A stretch of 64,000 nucleotides of DNA from Lederbergia panacisoli (GTDB taxonomy: Bacteria; Bacillota; Bacilli; Bacillales; Bacillaceae_C). Shown piece after piece: positions 36,479 to 44,492 of the stretch. Under the pieces are notes generated by a model. That model saw only the letters and a program-made list of their open reading frames with translations. It was not told where the DNA came from and ran no database searches. The first letter of the stretch is position 1; the number at the start of each line of letters is the position of its first letter. Location: positions 1 to 64,000 of the forward strand of contig NZ_JANJGU010000001.1 of NCBI RefSeq assembly GCF_024626525.1, in the 5' to 3' direction. The position numbers were made by a program, and so were the translations under genes.

Positions 36479-38071
36479 ATGGAAACACTACAAACATTCT
36501 TAAAAGATATCAATGACCAAATGCAAGAATTATATAAAGATGCAGCAGAGTCTAGCTGGATAGCACAAACAACCGGGGACCCAGAGTGGGCTGCTAAATT
36601 AGGCGAAGCTGAAACGAGATACAATCTTTTATTCTCTTCAAAAGATACATACGAGAAAACAAAACAATTTTTAGAAACGGAAAATATAACAGAGATCGAA
36701 AAACGCCAGCTTCAACTTCTGTTAAATGACATGAAAGGCAACCAACTCCCTGAAGATATGATTGCTGATTTATCTAAACGCTCTTCTGAACTAAATTTAT
36801 TATTCAACACATATTCTCCTGAAGTGGATGGCAAGAAGTATTCTGCCAATGATATTCGAGATATATTGGTTAATAGTGATGACCAAGAATTACGCAAAAA
36901 AGTATGGTTTGCAAGTAAAGAGGTTGGTAAAGTCGTAGAAAAAGACCTGCTTGAGCTTGTGAAGAAGCGCAACGAGGCTGCAAAACTACTCGGGTATGAT
37001 AACCATCATCAAATGGGCTTTGCTCTTCAAGAACTTGACCGTGAAGAGGTATTCGCTATTTTCAACGAACTGATCGCTCAATCAGATGAGGCCTACCGCT
37101 CAATGAAGAATGAACTAGATGAACGCTTAGCAGCTAGATTTGGAATTAATCGAGAGGATATACGCCCATGGCATTATATCGATCCCTTTTTCCAAGAAGC
37201 ACCACCATCTGATTCAACCAATCTAGATCCTTTTTACGTAGGGAAAGATATTGTCCAAATCACGACAGATACATTCAACTCAATGGGAATTGAAATTGAT
37301 GACCTATATGCAAAAAGCGATTTGTTCCCTAGAGAAAAGAAAAACCCAACAGCCTTTTGCATGGATATTGACCGTGAAGGTGACGTCCGTGTCCTTTGTA
37401 ACTTAGTGGAAGATTCATATTGGATGGAAACGAACTTACATGAGTTTGGCCATGCGGCTTATTTCAAATATGTAGACCCGATTCTTCCATTCGGATTACG
37501 TTCGTACAGTCATACCCTAACAACTGAATCAATCGCAATGCTATTTGGAAAAATGGGCAAAGACCCTCGTTGGTTAAAGCGCTTCTTACAAGTTGAGGAA
37601 GAAACAGTAAATGAGCTTGCTCCTGAATTAGAAAAGTACCAGCAGTTACAAATGCTTATTGCAGGAAGATGGATCATTACCTTTGTATATTTCGAAAAAG
37701 AACTGTACGAAAATCCCGATCAAGATTTAAACGCTTTATGGTGGAAAACAGTCAATGAAGTTCAGCTCGTCACTCCTCCTGATGAAACTGATAATCCCGA
37801 TTGGGCCGCAAAAATTCACTTTACACTCGCACCTGTTTACTACCAAAATTATCTGCTTGGAGAATTAATGGCAGCACAGCTTCTTCGTCATATTGAAACG
37901 AAGATCTCTCCTGATTTTTTCACAAAAGAAACTGGGGAAATGCTTATCAATCAATTCTTCAAACCAGCTGCACTTTATAACTGGAATGAAAAGATCAGCC
38001 GTGTAACAGGCGAAAAATTAAACCCAGCCCACTTTGTTGATGTTTATTGCAAAACTCAAGCGAAAAGATAA
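36479..38071 (+). CDS. M3/M2-type zinc metallopeptidase
   Basis: A 530-residue cytoplasmic zinc peptidase related to oligoendopeptidases and the M2 (ACE-like) group. The active site is NLHEFGHAAYFKY (HExxH) near residue 325, with the third zinc ligand probably the Glu in LTTESIAMLFGKMG about 25 residues later. The helical N-terminal part and all-alpha fold are typical. No signal peptide is present, so it probably degrades peptides inside the cell. The ATG at 36479 is chosen over the TTG nine bases upstream because AAAGG lies 11 bases before it. A terminator follows at 38091-38118. It is a single-gene unit. Confidence 0.85.
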   Translation: METLQTFLKDINDQMQELYKDAAESSWIAQTTGDPEWAAKLGEAETRYNLLFSSKDTYEKTKQFLETENITEIEKRQLQLLLNDMKGNQLPEDMIADLSKRSSELNLLFNTYSPEVDGKKYSANDIRDILVNSDDQELRKKVWFASKEVGKVVEKDLLELVKKRNEAAKLLGYDNHHQMGFALQELDREEVFAIFNELIAQSDEAYRSMKNELDERLAARFGINREDIRPWHYIDPFFQEAPPSDSTNLDPFYVGKDIVQITTDTFNSMGIEIDDLYAKSDLFPREKKNPTAFCMDIDREGDVRVLCNLVEDSYWMETNLHEFGHAAYFKYVDPILPFGLRSYSHTLTTESIAMLFGKMGKDPRWLKRFLQVEEETVNELAPELEKYQQLQMLIAGRWIITFVYFEKELYENPDQDLNALWWKTVNEVQLVTPPDETDNPDWAAKIHFTLAPVYYQNYLLGELMAAQLLRHIETKISPDFFTKETGEMLINQFFKPAALYNWNEKISRVTGEKLNPAHFVDVYCKTQAKR

Positions 38072-38090
38072 TTGTAAAAAAAAGGATAGC

Positions 38091-38118
38091 TATGACTATA
38101 TGGTCTAGGCTATCCTTT
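38091..38118. terminator. bidirectional terminator between convergent genes
   Basis: AAAGGATAGC / GCTATCCTTT form a 10-bp stem, flanked by an A-run on the left and T-rich DNA on the right. It serves both the peptidase gene and the anti-sigma gene. Confidence 0.85.
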
Positions 38119-38143
38119 CCTATTTCTATTTTTTCACGTTTTA

Positions 38144-39691
38144 CTATTGACGTATATCAATCCACCAACGATCTTTCGCATTCATGTTTTCAGTGTTACC
38201 GAAACCAGTGTAATGGAAAGCATCAAGGAAGATTGAATCGAGTTTATCCTCATCTACAAAAAAGCCTAAATTAATCTTCATCGTTTCTCCTGGCGGAATA
38301 CTGCCAATGTTGTAAAAGCTTTTTCCATTTCCATGGGGTTCTAGATAATCAACTTTGCCCGTCATAATACTTTCTACAGCAAATCCCTCTTCTCCAGCAT
38401 AGTTCCATCCATTTTTTTCAGATTTAAGCACTTGTAAAGACGGATGCATATAGATTTCTTCTGTTGCCTTTTTACCAGTATTTTTCACTGTTGTTGTCAA
38501 GTAGACAAACTTCAAATTAACTAGTGGCGATTCTACTAATTCGTCAACAGTATCTTTACCATTTCCTACTTTATATACATCCCGGTTGTACGGTACCAAT
38601 TTATTTGTCTGATCTAAAGCCTTATTTTCTCTTAGTATTTCTAAATCACTAAAGTTCCCTTGTTTAAAATCATTAATTGAATCAAAAATTTCAACTTTTT
38701 CTATTACATATTCAAGTTTGTCTACCTCATTTATGGTTACTGGAACCGTTTGACCTACGCTAAATAATCGGTTGCTGTCTTTTTTCAACGGAATCACGCG
38801 TGATTTTGTTGGTTTGTCCTCCTTAAAGAGGGATCCGTCATAATCCACTGTGTATGTTGCCTTTTCCTCCGTTGTTGATTCTAGTGAAATGCCTTCCATG
38901 ACTTTCATCATTTGTTGATCAGTTACATCATTCCCAACATAACTTTGTAACATGATCCCCTCTTCTTGGAATAAAAGAAAGACCTGTCTATCAAACACAA
39001 CATTTTTGTTTCCAGTATCTTTAGTAACAATCACTGCCTTCCTGCCGTTTATCTCCTTTTCTTCGTAGTTGTTTGCATACAAAGTTTGAAAATCAGAATT
39101 TTTCCCTAATCTCCAAAGAATGAATGAAAAACCACCATTTGCATAGTTATCTTTAAAGGAATATTTCATAGCCAAGCTATCGTTTGCTTCCATATTATCT
39201 GGTAGATAGCCGACATTCATCTTATACCAACTGTCTTTCTTATTGAAAATCTTATTTAACACTGAAATATTTACTTCATAACCTTGTTTTTGGACTAACA
39301 TATCATAGGCTTTTGCTGCACCGAAAGCGGTCGTCGGAAGAGCAATCAACAAGCAGGCAGCGGCGATTAAAATACGATTCTTTTTAGGCTTGACCGATTG
39401 CTGGCCGCCCTTAGATTCCGCGAGTGCAGTGCGTTTCCGACGAGTTCCTTTTTGTAGGGATGTTTTCTTTTCATATGGCTCAAGCTGATCGAGAACGAGT
39501 GAGGCAAAATCATCCGATAATGTTGGTGTTTTGAATGTTTCTTTTATAAATTGTTGTTCTTCTATGAGTGCTTTTACAACTCGCTTGCATTCGATGCAGT
39601 TTTTTAGATGGTTGTCTATATTAACGGATTCATGACCAGATTCTAAATCATCTAAATAATTCGAAAGCTCATCTACAGTTGGACATTTCAT
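38144..39691 (-). CDS. anti-sigma factor with zinc-finger domain and large outer domain
   Basis: The N-terminus carries the zinc-binding anti-sigma motif HLKNCIECKRVV (Hx3Cx2C), which would hold the cognate ECF sigma factor. A single membrane helix follows near residues 110-130 (ILIAAACLLIALPTTAFGAA). The remaining 385 residues lie outside: first a part resembling DUF4367 (FSFILWRLGKNSDFQTLY), then a beta-rich part (LKFVYLTTTVKNTGKKATEE) like secreted ligand-binding modules. At 515 residues it is much larger than most anti-sigma factors, suggesting direct sensing outside the cell. AAGGAGG precedes the ATG at 39691. It overlaps the sigma gene by 23 bases. Confidence 0.85.
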   Translation of the reverse strand: MKCPTVDELSNYLDDLESGHESVNIDNHLKNCIECKRVVKALIEEQQFIKETFKTPTLSDDFASLVLDQLEPYEKKTSLQKGTRRKRTALAESKGGQQSVKPKKNRILIAAACLLIALPTTAFGAAKAYDMLVQKQGYEVNISVLNKIFNKKDSWYKMNVGYLPDNMEANDSLAMKYSFKDNYANGGFSFILWRLGKNSDFQTLYANNYEEKEINGRKAVIVTKDTGNKNVVFDRQVFLLFQEEGIMLQSYVGNDVTDQQMMKVMEGISLESTTEEKATYTVDYDGSLFKEDKPTKSRVIPLKKDSNRLFSVGQTVPVTINEVDKLEYVIEKVEIFDSINDFKQGNFSDLEILRENKALDQTNKLVPYNRDVYKVGNGKDTVDELVESPLVNLKFVYLTTTVKNTGKKATEEIYMHPSLQVLKSEKNGWNYAGEEGFAVESIMTGKVDYLEPHGNGKSFYNIGSIPPGETMKINLGFFVDEDKLDSIFLDAFHYTGFGNTENMNAKDRWWIDIRQ

Positions 39692-40232
39692 TAAAATAGC
39701 CTCCTTCACAGTTAACTGTATTTCTCAATTTTTTCTTAGCTCGATGAAGTTTATTGCGAACTGTTGAAATAGGGACATCTACCAGTTCACTTATCTCTTC
39801 ATAGCTCAACTCATTGACATATCGTAAAAGGATGATCATTCGCTCATCTTCTGGAAGAGTACTCAATAGCTGCTCTAACTGTCTGTTTTCCTCCCTTTTT
39901 AGAAAAACAACTTCAGGATGGTTGGGGTTCTTTCCCATTATTTTTTCGGTCATTTCCACCTGTTTGTAACGTTTCTTTCGAAATTCATCCATACAATGAT
40001 TAATGGCCACACTATAAAACCAACCAGAAAAGGATCCTCTTTCATTATATTTTTCAAGTTGGTAATACACTTTAATAAATGCTTCCTGTACTAAATCTTG
40101 TGCATCGTGTGGATTTTTTGTCATACGCAAAATCGTGGCATATAACTGATTTTTATATTTATTAATAATGTGTGTATAGGCTTGTTTGTTGCCTGCCAGC
40201 ACTTCCTGGATCCATTGAAATTCCTCTTGCAT
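39669..40232 (-). CDS. ECF-type RNA polymerase sigma factor
   Basis: A sigma-70 family factor of the extracytoplasmic function group, 187 residues. Region 2 is visible as DAQDLVQEAFIKVYYQLEKY and FSGWFYSVAINHCMDEFRKK; region 4 as ERMIILLRYVNELSYEEISE and VDVPISTVRNKLHRAKKKLR. GTAGGAGGTTCACA precedes the ATG. It is co-transcribed with the overlapping anti-sigma gene, and an ECF-like promoter lies 59 bases upstream, so it probably drives its own expression. The group (SigW, SigV or another) cannot be fixed. Confidence 0.93.
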   Translation of the reverse strand: MQEEFQWIQEVLAGNKQAYTHIINKYKNQLYATILRMTKNPHDAQDLVQEAFIKVYYQLEKYNERGSFSGWFYSVAINHCMDEFRKKRYKQVEMTEKIMGKNPNHPEVVFLKREENRQLEQLLSTLPEDERMIILLRYVNELSYEEISELVDVPISTVRNKLHRAKKKLRNTVNCEGGYFNEMSNCR

Positions 40233-40290
40233 TGTGAACCTCCTACCTCAAACGACCATGCGCATGTCTCGTTTTTGTACTTCATCTATT

Positions 40291-40319
40291 ATAACGAGTA
40301 TTGGATTAGAAAAATTTCA
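40291..40319 (-). promoter_or_regulatory. predicted ECF-type autoregulatory promoter
   Basis: On the minus strand, TGAAAT (-35) and CGTTAT (-10) are separated by 17 bases, close to the TGAAAC/CGT pattern of ECF promoters. The same two elements, 16 bases apart, are kept in the diverged duplicate (31019-31044), which supports their importance. Confidence 0.55.
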
Positions 40320-40626
40320 TGTATTGATGAAATTTTTTAAAAAGATACTGAAAACGGTAGTTTGTGGTTACTTATTATAAATAGATGTTTTTTCTATACT
40401 GAAGGACAGGGGGCTATGTTTAAAAGCTTAGCTTCTCTTCGATTAACTTATATGATGTTGTGTACATATGTTGTAATTACAAAAAGAAATGTTAAGAAGC
40501 CTCTGTTCATGGCGAATGGTGCATATGGAGGTAAGTTCGCCTGTTTATCAAATCCACTATAATACATATTAATTACAACAAAGATTTTAAATTGGAAAAA
40601 AATAAGGTTAACAAAAAGGGGTAGTC
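40320..40626. other. divergent intergenic region, sigma operon and phosphatase gene
   Basis: No gene is supported; a 66-codon plus-strand frame (40362-40562) lacks a ribosome binding site and is not conserved in the duplicate at 31141. The region should hold the phosphatase promoter, but no clear -35/-10 pair was found. AAAGGGGTAGTC at 40614 is the phosphatase ribosome binding site. Confidence 0.4.
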
Positions 40627-41091
40627 ATGATCAATATTTTATTTGTGTGCCTGGGGAATATTTGCCGTTCACCGATGGCTGAGGCTTTGTTTCGTTACTT
40701 GGTCAAAAAAGAAAATTTGACAAATAAAATTGCAGTTGATTCTGCTGCAACCAGTCTATGGCAAATCGGTTTTCCTCCGCACGAAGGAACTCTTGAAATT
40801 CTAAAGAAATACAATATCTCTTCCGACGGGCTTATTGGACGCAGACTGGAGAAAGAAGACTTTTGGAAGTACGATTATATTATTGGTATGGATGAAAGCA
40901 ATATTAAAAATATTTACAGGATCACCGAAAGGCCTAATCATCCAAAGATCATTAGGCTACTCGATTTAACCGAATACAGGAAAGACGTTCCCGATCCATT
41001 TTACACAGGTGATTTTGATGAAACCTTTCGTCTTGTTTCAGCTGGTTGCCGGGCATTACTAAATAAAATACGAAGTGAAAAAAACATATAA
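40627..41091 (+). CDS. low-molecular-weight protein tyrosine phosphatase
   Basis: A 154-residue cytoplasmic phosphatase that removes phosphate from tyrosine (or arginine) residues of proteins. The P-loop CLGNICRSPMAE (C-x5-R) is at residues 8-19 and the general-acid Asp is in VPDPFYTGDFDETF near residue 122. Length and motif spacing are normal. It stands between the divergent sigma/anti-sigma operon and a CoA-transferase gene. AAAGGGG precedes the ATG. A truncated older copy lies at 31572. It resembles B. subtilis YfkJ, but a paralogue cannot be excluded. Confidence 0.93.
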   Translation: MINILFVCLGNICRSPMAEALFRYLVKKENLTNKIAVDSAATSLWQIGFPPHEGTLEILKKYNISSDGLIGRRLEKEDFWKYDYIIGMDESNIKNIYRITERPNHPKIIRLLDLTEYRKDVPDPFYTGDFDETFRLVSAGCRALLNKIRSEKNI

Positions 41092-41263
41092 CTTGCAAGT
41101 GGATTTACAAGCTTTGGATCGGTTTGAAAAGACTACCTCAAGCGAATGACTGTGAATATATAGCTTAGGAAATTACAGAAAGTGAATTAATTAGGTGTCC
41201 TTGTATTCATTGAGTTAAGAATCGCCGCCGCAGTCCCACACTTTCATTTTCAACAATCTTCCT

Positions 41264-41370
41264 TTAGTTAAACAATCCTTGTTCTTTCCATTGGACAAAA
41301 TACTTTTGATAACCCATTTCCTCAGCGGTCATAGTGTATTGAGCGTCCCCTAATTTAAAGCTATGAGAAC
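41264..41370 (-). pseudogene. 3' fragment of an unrecognised gene
   Basis: The minus strand reads GSHSFKLGDAQYTMTAEEMG then YQKYFVQWKEQGLFN and stops, with no start in reach. It looks like the C-terminal end of a lost gene. The rest of 41092-41510 shows nothing else. Confidence 0.35.
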
Positions 41371-41510
41371 CAATTTAAACTACCGATAACACTAATCTCC
41401 TTTAAATTGACACCTAGTACTATTAGTTGGTATATTCACGTTATCGGACTAAATACATGTTAAATATATAGTAATTTTATAGAAATTAGCATAATGAAAG
41501 GATTGCATCT

Positions 41511-42785
41511 ATGAAAAACATCAAAGAAAAAAATCAAAATGAAATATTATCTCTTCTATCTAAATATCACGATGTCATAGTATCAATGGGAAATGGAGAA
41601 CCAGATTATATTTTAAATTTGATTGACGAAAATCCCGGTGCTTTTTCATTTTTACGACTTCATCAAATTTTGGAAATGAAAAATCGGCAATATATTCAAG
41701 GAGAGTTTCCCAATATCCGCTATGTCTCTTACTTTATGAATGGATTTGCTAGAAAGGCATTTTCAAATGGAAAATGTGATTTAATGCCCAACCACTTTCA
41801 TCAAATGCCTCAACTTTTAGAAGAAGTAACAAAAAATCCAGTCATTGTTTGTCAAACATCACCAATGGATGAAAATGGTTTTTTCTCTTTAGGGACTGAA
41901 GCTGATTATACGGCTCATTTTATTGGTAAAGCACCTTTTGTTATTCAAGTAAATGAACATGTACCACGAAGCGTTGGAGAAAACAAGATTCATATTTCGC
42001 AAGTTGAAGCATTGATTCATCACAATCAGCCCCTCCATGAGCTGCCTGAAATACCAGTGCGGGATATTGACCAAAAAATTGCAGAATATATTGCAGAAAG
42101 AATTGATCATGGCTCTACTTTACAAGTGGGAATTGGCGGGATTCCGAATGCCGTTGTTGGGCTATTAAGTCATCACCGAAATTTAGGCATCCATACCGAA
42201 ATGCTTACGGACGGGATTCATCATTTAGTTCAACAAGGTGTCATCACAGGTACAGAAAAAAAGACATATAAGGAAAAAATGGTAGCTACCTTTGCGCTAG
42301 GATCAAGAAGTTTATATGATTTTATGGAAAATAACCACAGTATCGAAATGTTATCCGTCGATAAAGTCAATGACCCACGGATTATCGCCCAGGAAGATAA
42401 TATGGTTGCGATTAATGCGACAACCGAGGTTGACTTTTATGGTCAATGTGCTTCCGAAACGGTTGCGGGGAAATATTATAGTTCAACTGGTAGACAAGCA
42501 GATTTCGGAACAGGTGTCCGCTTTGCAAAAAACGGCAAAGGATTCATTTGCCTCTATTCAACAGCTAAAAATGACACGATTTCAAGAATCCAGCCGATAC
42601 TCGCCCCAGGATCCGTCGTGACCACTTCCAAAAATGACGTTGATTACGTCGTAACGGAATATGGAATTACCCAATTAAAAGGGAAAAGCATCTATGAAAG
42701 AACAAAATTACTTATAGAAATTGCCCATCCAAAATTTAGAGATGAATTAACTTTTGAGGCTAAGAGAATGGGATTTCTTATCTGA
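41511..42785 (+). CDS. acetyl-CoA hydrolase/transferase family protein
   Basis: A 424-residue CoA-transferase of the Cat1/4-hydroxybutyrate CoA-transferase group, which moves CoA between acyl-CoA and a carboxylic acid. Visible motifs are the glycine-rich LQVGIGGIPNAVVGLL, the catalytic Glu region INATTEVDFYGQCASE and the C-terminal VDYVVTEYGITQLKGKSIYE. GAAAGG lies about 12 bases before the ATG. It is a single gene followed by hairpins. The acid and CoA donor cannot be told from sequence. Confidence 0.88.
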   Translation: MKNIKEKNQNEILSLLSKYHDVIVSMGNGEPDYILNLIDENPGAFSFLRLHQILEMKNRQYIQGEFPNIRYVSYFMNGFARKAFSNGKCDLMPNHFHQMPQLLEEVTKNPVIVCQTSPMDENGFFSLGTEADYTAHFIGKAPFVIQVNEHVPRSVGENKIHISQVEALIHHNQPLHELPEIPVRDIDQKIAEYIAERIDHGSTLQVGIGGIPNAVVGLLSHHRNLGIHTEMLTDGIHHLVQQGVITGTEKKTYKEKMVATFALGSRSLYDFMENNHSIEMLSVDKVNDPRIIAQEDNMVAINATTEVDFYGQCASETVAGKYYSSTGRQADFGTGVRFAKNGKGFICLYSTAKNDTISRIQPILAPGSVVTTSKNDVDYVVTEYGITQLKGKSIYERTKLLIEIAHPKFRDELTFEAKRMGFLI

Positions 42786-42811
42786 AAATTTAATTGAAGA
42801 TTAATGAAGGG

Positions 42812-42851
42812 GCACCTCCTATAATGGTAACAAGTTTTATCCGGGAGGTGC
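42812..42851 (+). terminator. hairpin after the CoA-transferase gene
   Basis: GCACCTCC / GGAGGTGC form an 8-bp stem with a 24-base loop. The T-run is weak (TATAAAAGTTG). A second hairpin, CTTTCCTTCCTTT / AAAGGAGGAAAGG with one bulge, follows at about 42883-42913. Either could be the terminator. Confidence 0.45.
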
Positions 42852-43002
42852 TATAAAAGTTGTTTGAATGTTGACTTCAAGGCTTTCCTTCCTTTAAAGC
42901 AAAGGAGGAAAGGGATTTATCTATTAATCCTTAGCATTAACAAGTAAGGAAAAAATGTATCAGTTTTCTCCTTAAAAAGCAGACACATAATTTTGGAACA
43001 AT

Positions 43003-43130
43003 GTTGATTGTAGCGGAAGGTGTAAGACTCCTGCGGGAATACGGAACTGGGGAGATCCCGCAGGCGCCCCGGCGCCGAGGAAGCTCCCCGTACCGCCCGC
43101 GGAAAGCGAACACCTGCAGCGGAAATCAAC
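43003..43130. repeat. GC-rich dispersed palindromic repeat, 128 bp
   Basis: It begins GTTGATTGTAGCGGAAGGTG and ends CACCTGCAGCGGAAATCAAC, inverted at both ends, with an inner GC-rich core (CTCCTGCGGGA ... TCCCGCAGG). The GC content is far above its surroundings. Near-identical elements are common in Bacillaceae genomes from general experience; their origin is unclear. Short frames inside it are artefacts. Confidence 0.75.
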
Positions 43131-43178
43131 AGTCAAGGTAAAAAGTGTCCTCAAAATCATCGTTCCAATTTTACTTAG

Positions 43179-44492
43179 TTATTCTTTAATATTCACTTTT
43201 TCATATAAAGGACTGCCTTTAACTGCTTTGCCAATATAGCTAAGCACAAACTCACTAAACATAGTGTTGGACCATGCAAACCATTCACGAGTGAATTCTT
43301 CTGGATTTGATGCGTTGAATCCTTCATGCATGAATCCTGTTCCCCCATCTGTATTTAGAAGTGTATGCAAGATCCTTTCCTTTTCATTATCATTCAAACT
43401 AGTCATTCCCTGAATAGAAAGAGCGATATGCCAAATATAATGATCCGGTGTATGGGGGCTGCCGATTCCTCTTGCAGCTTTTCCTTCATAATAATATGGA
43501 TTGTTTCTACTTAAAATAAAGTTTCTTGTATTTTGATAGATTTCATCGTCAAAATCGCAGTATCCGAGATATGGTGCTGAAAGCAAGCTTGGTACGTTTG
43601 CGTCATCCATGAGTAGATAGCCACCCATTCCATCCACTTCATAAGCATATATTTTTCCATAAAACGGATGTTCAATCGTCCCGTATTCTTCAATCCCTTG
43701 ACGGATTTCTTGACCAAGTGACCTGCATTCCGCAGCTAACTGAGAATCATTCAATACTTTTTCACTAATCTCAGCTGCATATCCCATGACCACTGAAGCA
43801 AACATATTGGCCGGCACAAGATAACCATACGTGCAAGCATCATCACTTGGACGGAATCCGCTCCATGTCATCCCTGTTGGTGCAACCTTTCCACCTTTTC
43901 CATCGCGTTTTAATGTTTCGGTGTGTAAATTCGTTTCACGTTCAAAACGGTATGGTGAATTGTTTTCATGGTCTTGTTCTGTTCTCCATACTTTTATGAT
44001 TGTTCTAACTGCATCTTGAAACTCTTCCCCTAAATGGGTAGTTTCACCTGTTGTTTTCCAAAGCAAATAAGCAAGTTGGATTGGGTAGCATAAAGAATCA
44101 ACCTCATATTTGCGTTCCCAAAGCCATGGGGTCATCTCCGTTTGATCTTCATGGTATCTTTCACCGCTCGCGGAACTATTAAATGCATTCGCATATGGAT
44201 CATGTAGGATAAACCGGATTTGTCTATTTACAACTCCAACTAGCATATTCTTAATCTCTTCATCTTCATTTGCCGCCAATAAATAAGGGCGAACTTGCGC
44301 CGCGGAATCACGAAGCCACATGGCAGGAATATCTCCTGTAATCACGAAAGTTGTCCCATCTTCCAATGGCTGTAAAGTTGTTGAATACGTATTAACAAAG
44401 CATTGTGAAAACATCCCATGTAACTTCGTTTCTCCAGGAAAAGCCACTTTTACTTGCTCAATAATATGTTGCAGTGATGCTGGTATAGTCAT
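43179..44492 (-). CDS. GH125 exo-alpha-1,6-mannosidase
   Basis: A 437-residue enzyme of glycoside hydrolase family 125, metal-independent exo-mannosidases that remove alpha-1,6-linked mannose. The signature GDIPAMWLRDSAAQVRPYL lies near residue 52 and KYEVDSLCYPIQLAYLLW near 125; the central WSGFRPSDDACTYGYLVPAN also fits the family. No signal peptide is present, so it acts in the cytoplasm. Its ATG overlaps the stop of the GH38 gene by one base (TAATG). This pairing of GH125 with GH38 is also known from streptococcal N-glycan loci. Confidence 0.9.
   Translation of the reverse strand: MTIPASLQHIIEQVKVAFPGETKLHGMFSQCFVNTYSTTLQPLEDGTTFVITGDIPAMWLRDSAAQVRPYLLAANEDEEIKNMLVGVVNRQIRFILHDPYANAFNSSASGERYHEDQTEMTPWLWERKYEVDSLCYPIQLAYLLWKTTGETTHLGEEFQDAVRTIIKVWRTEQDHENNSPYRFERETNLHTETLKRDGKGGKVAPTGMTWSGFRPSDDACTYGYLVPANMFASVVMGYAAEISEKVLNDSQLAAECRSLGQEIRQGIEEYGTIEHPFYGKIYAYEVDGMGGYLLMDDANVPSLLSAPYLGYCDFDDEIYQNTRNFILSRNNPYYYEGKAARGIGSPHTPDHYIWHIALSIQGMTSLNDNEKERILHTLLNTDGGTGFMHEGFNASNPEEFTREWFAWSNTMFSEFVLSYIGKAVKGSPLYEKVNIKE

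Noticed and set aside
36309-36497. Minus-strand frame with several Cys
   Set aside because: It overlaps the metallopeptidase start and lacks a ribosome binding site; the Cys pattern does not form a clear zinc motif.
42917-43160. Two overlapping minus-strand frames of 60-70 codons
   Set aside because: They lie in the GC-rich palindromic repeat and have no ribosome binding site; the open frames follow from the high GC.
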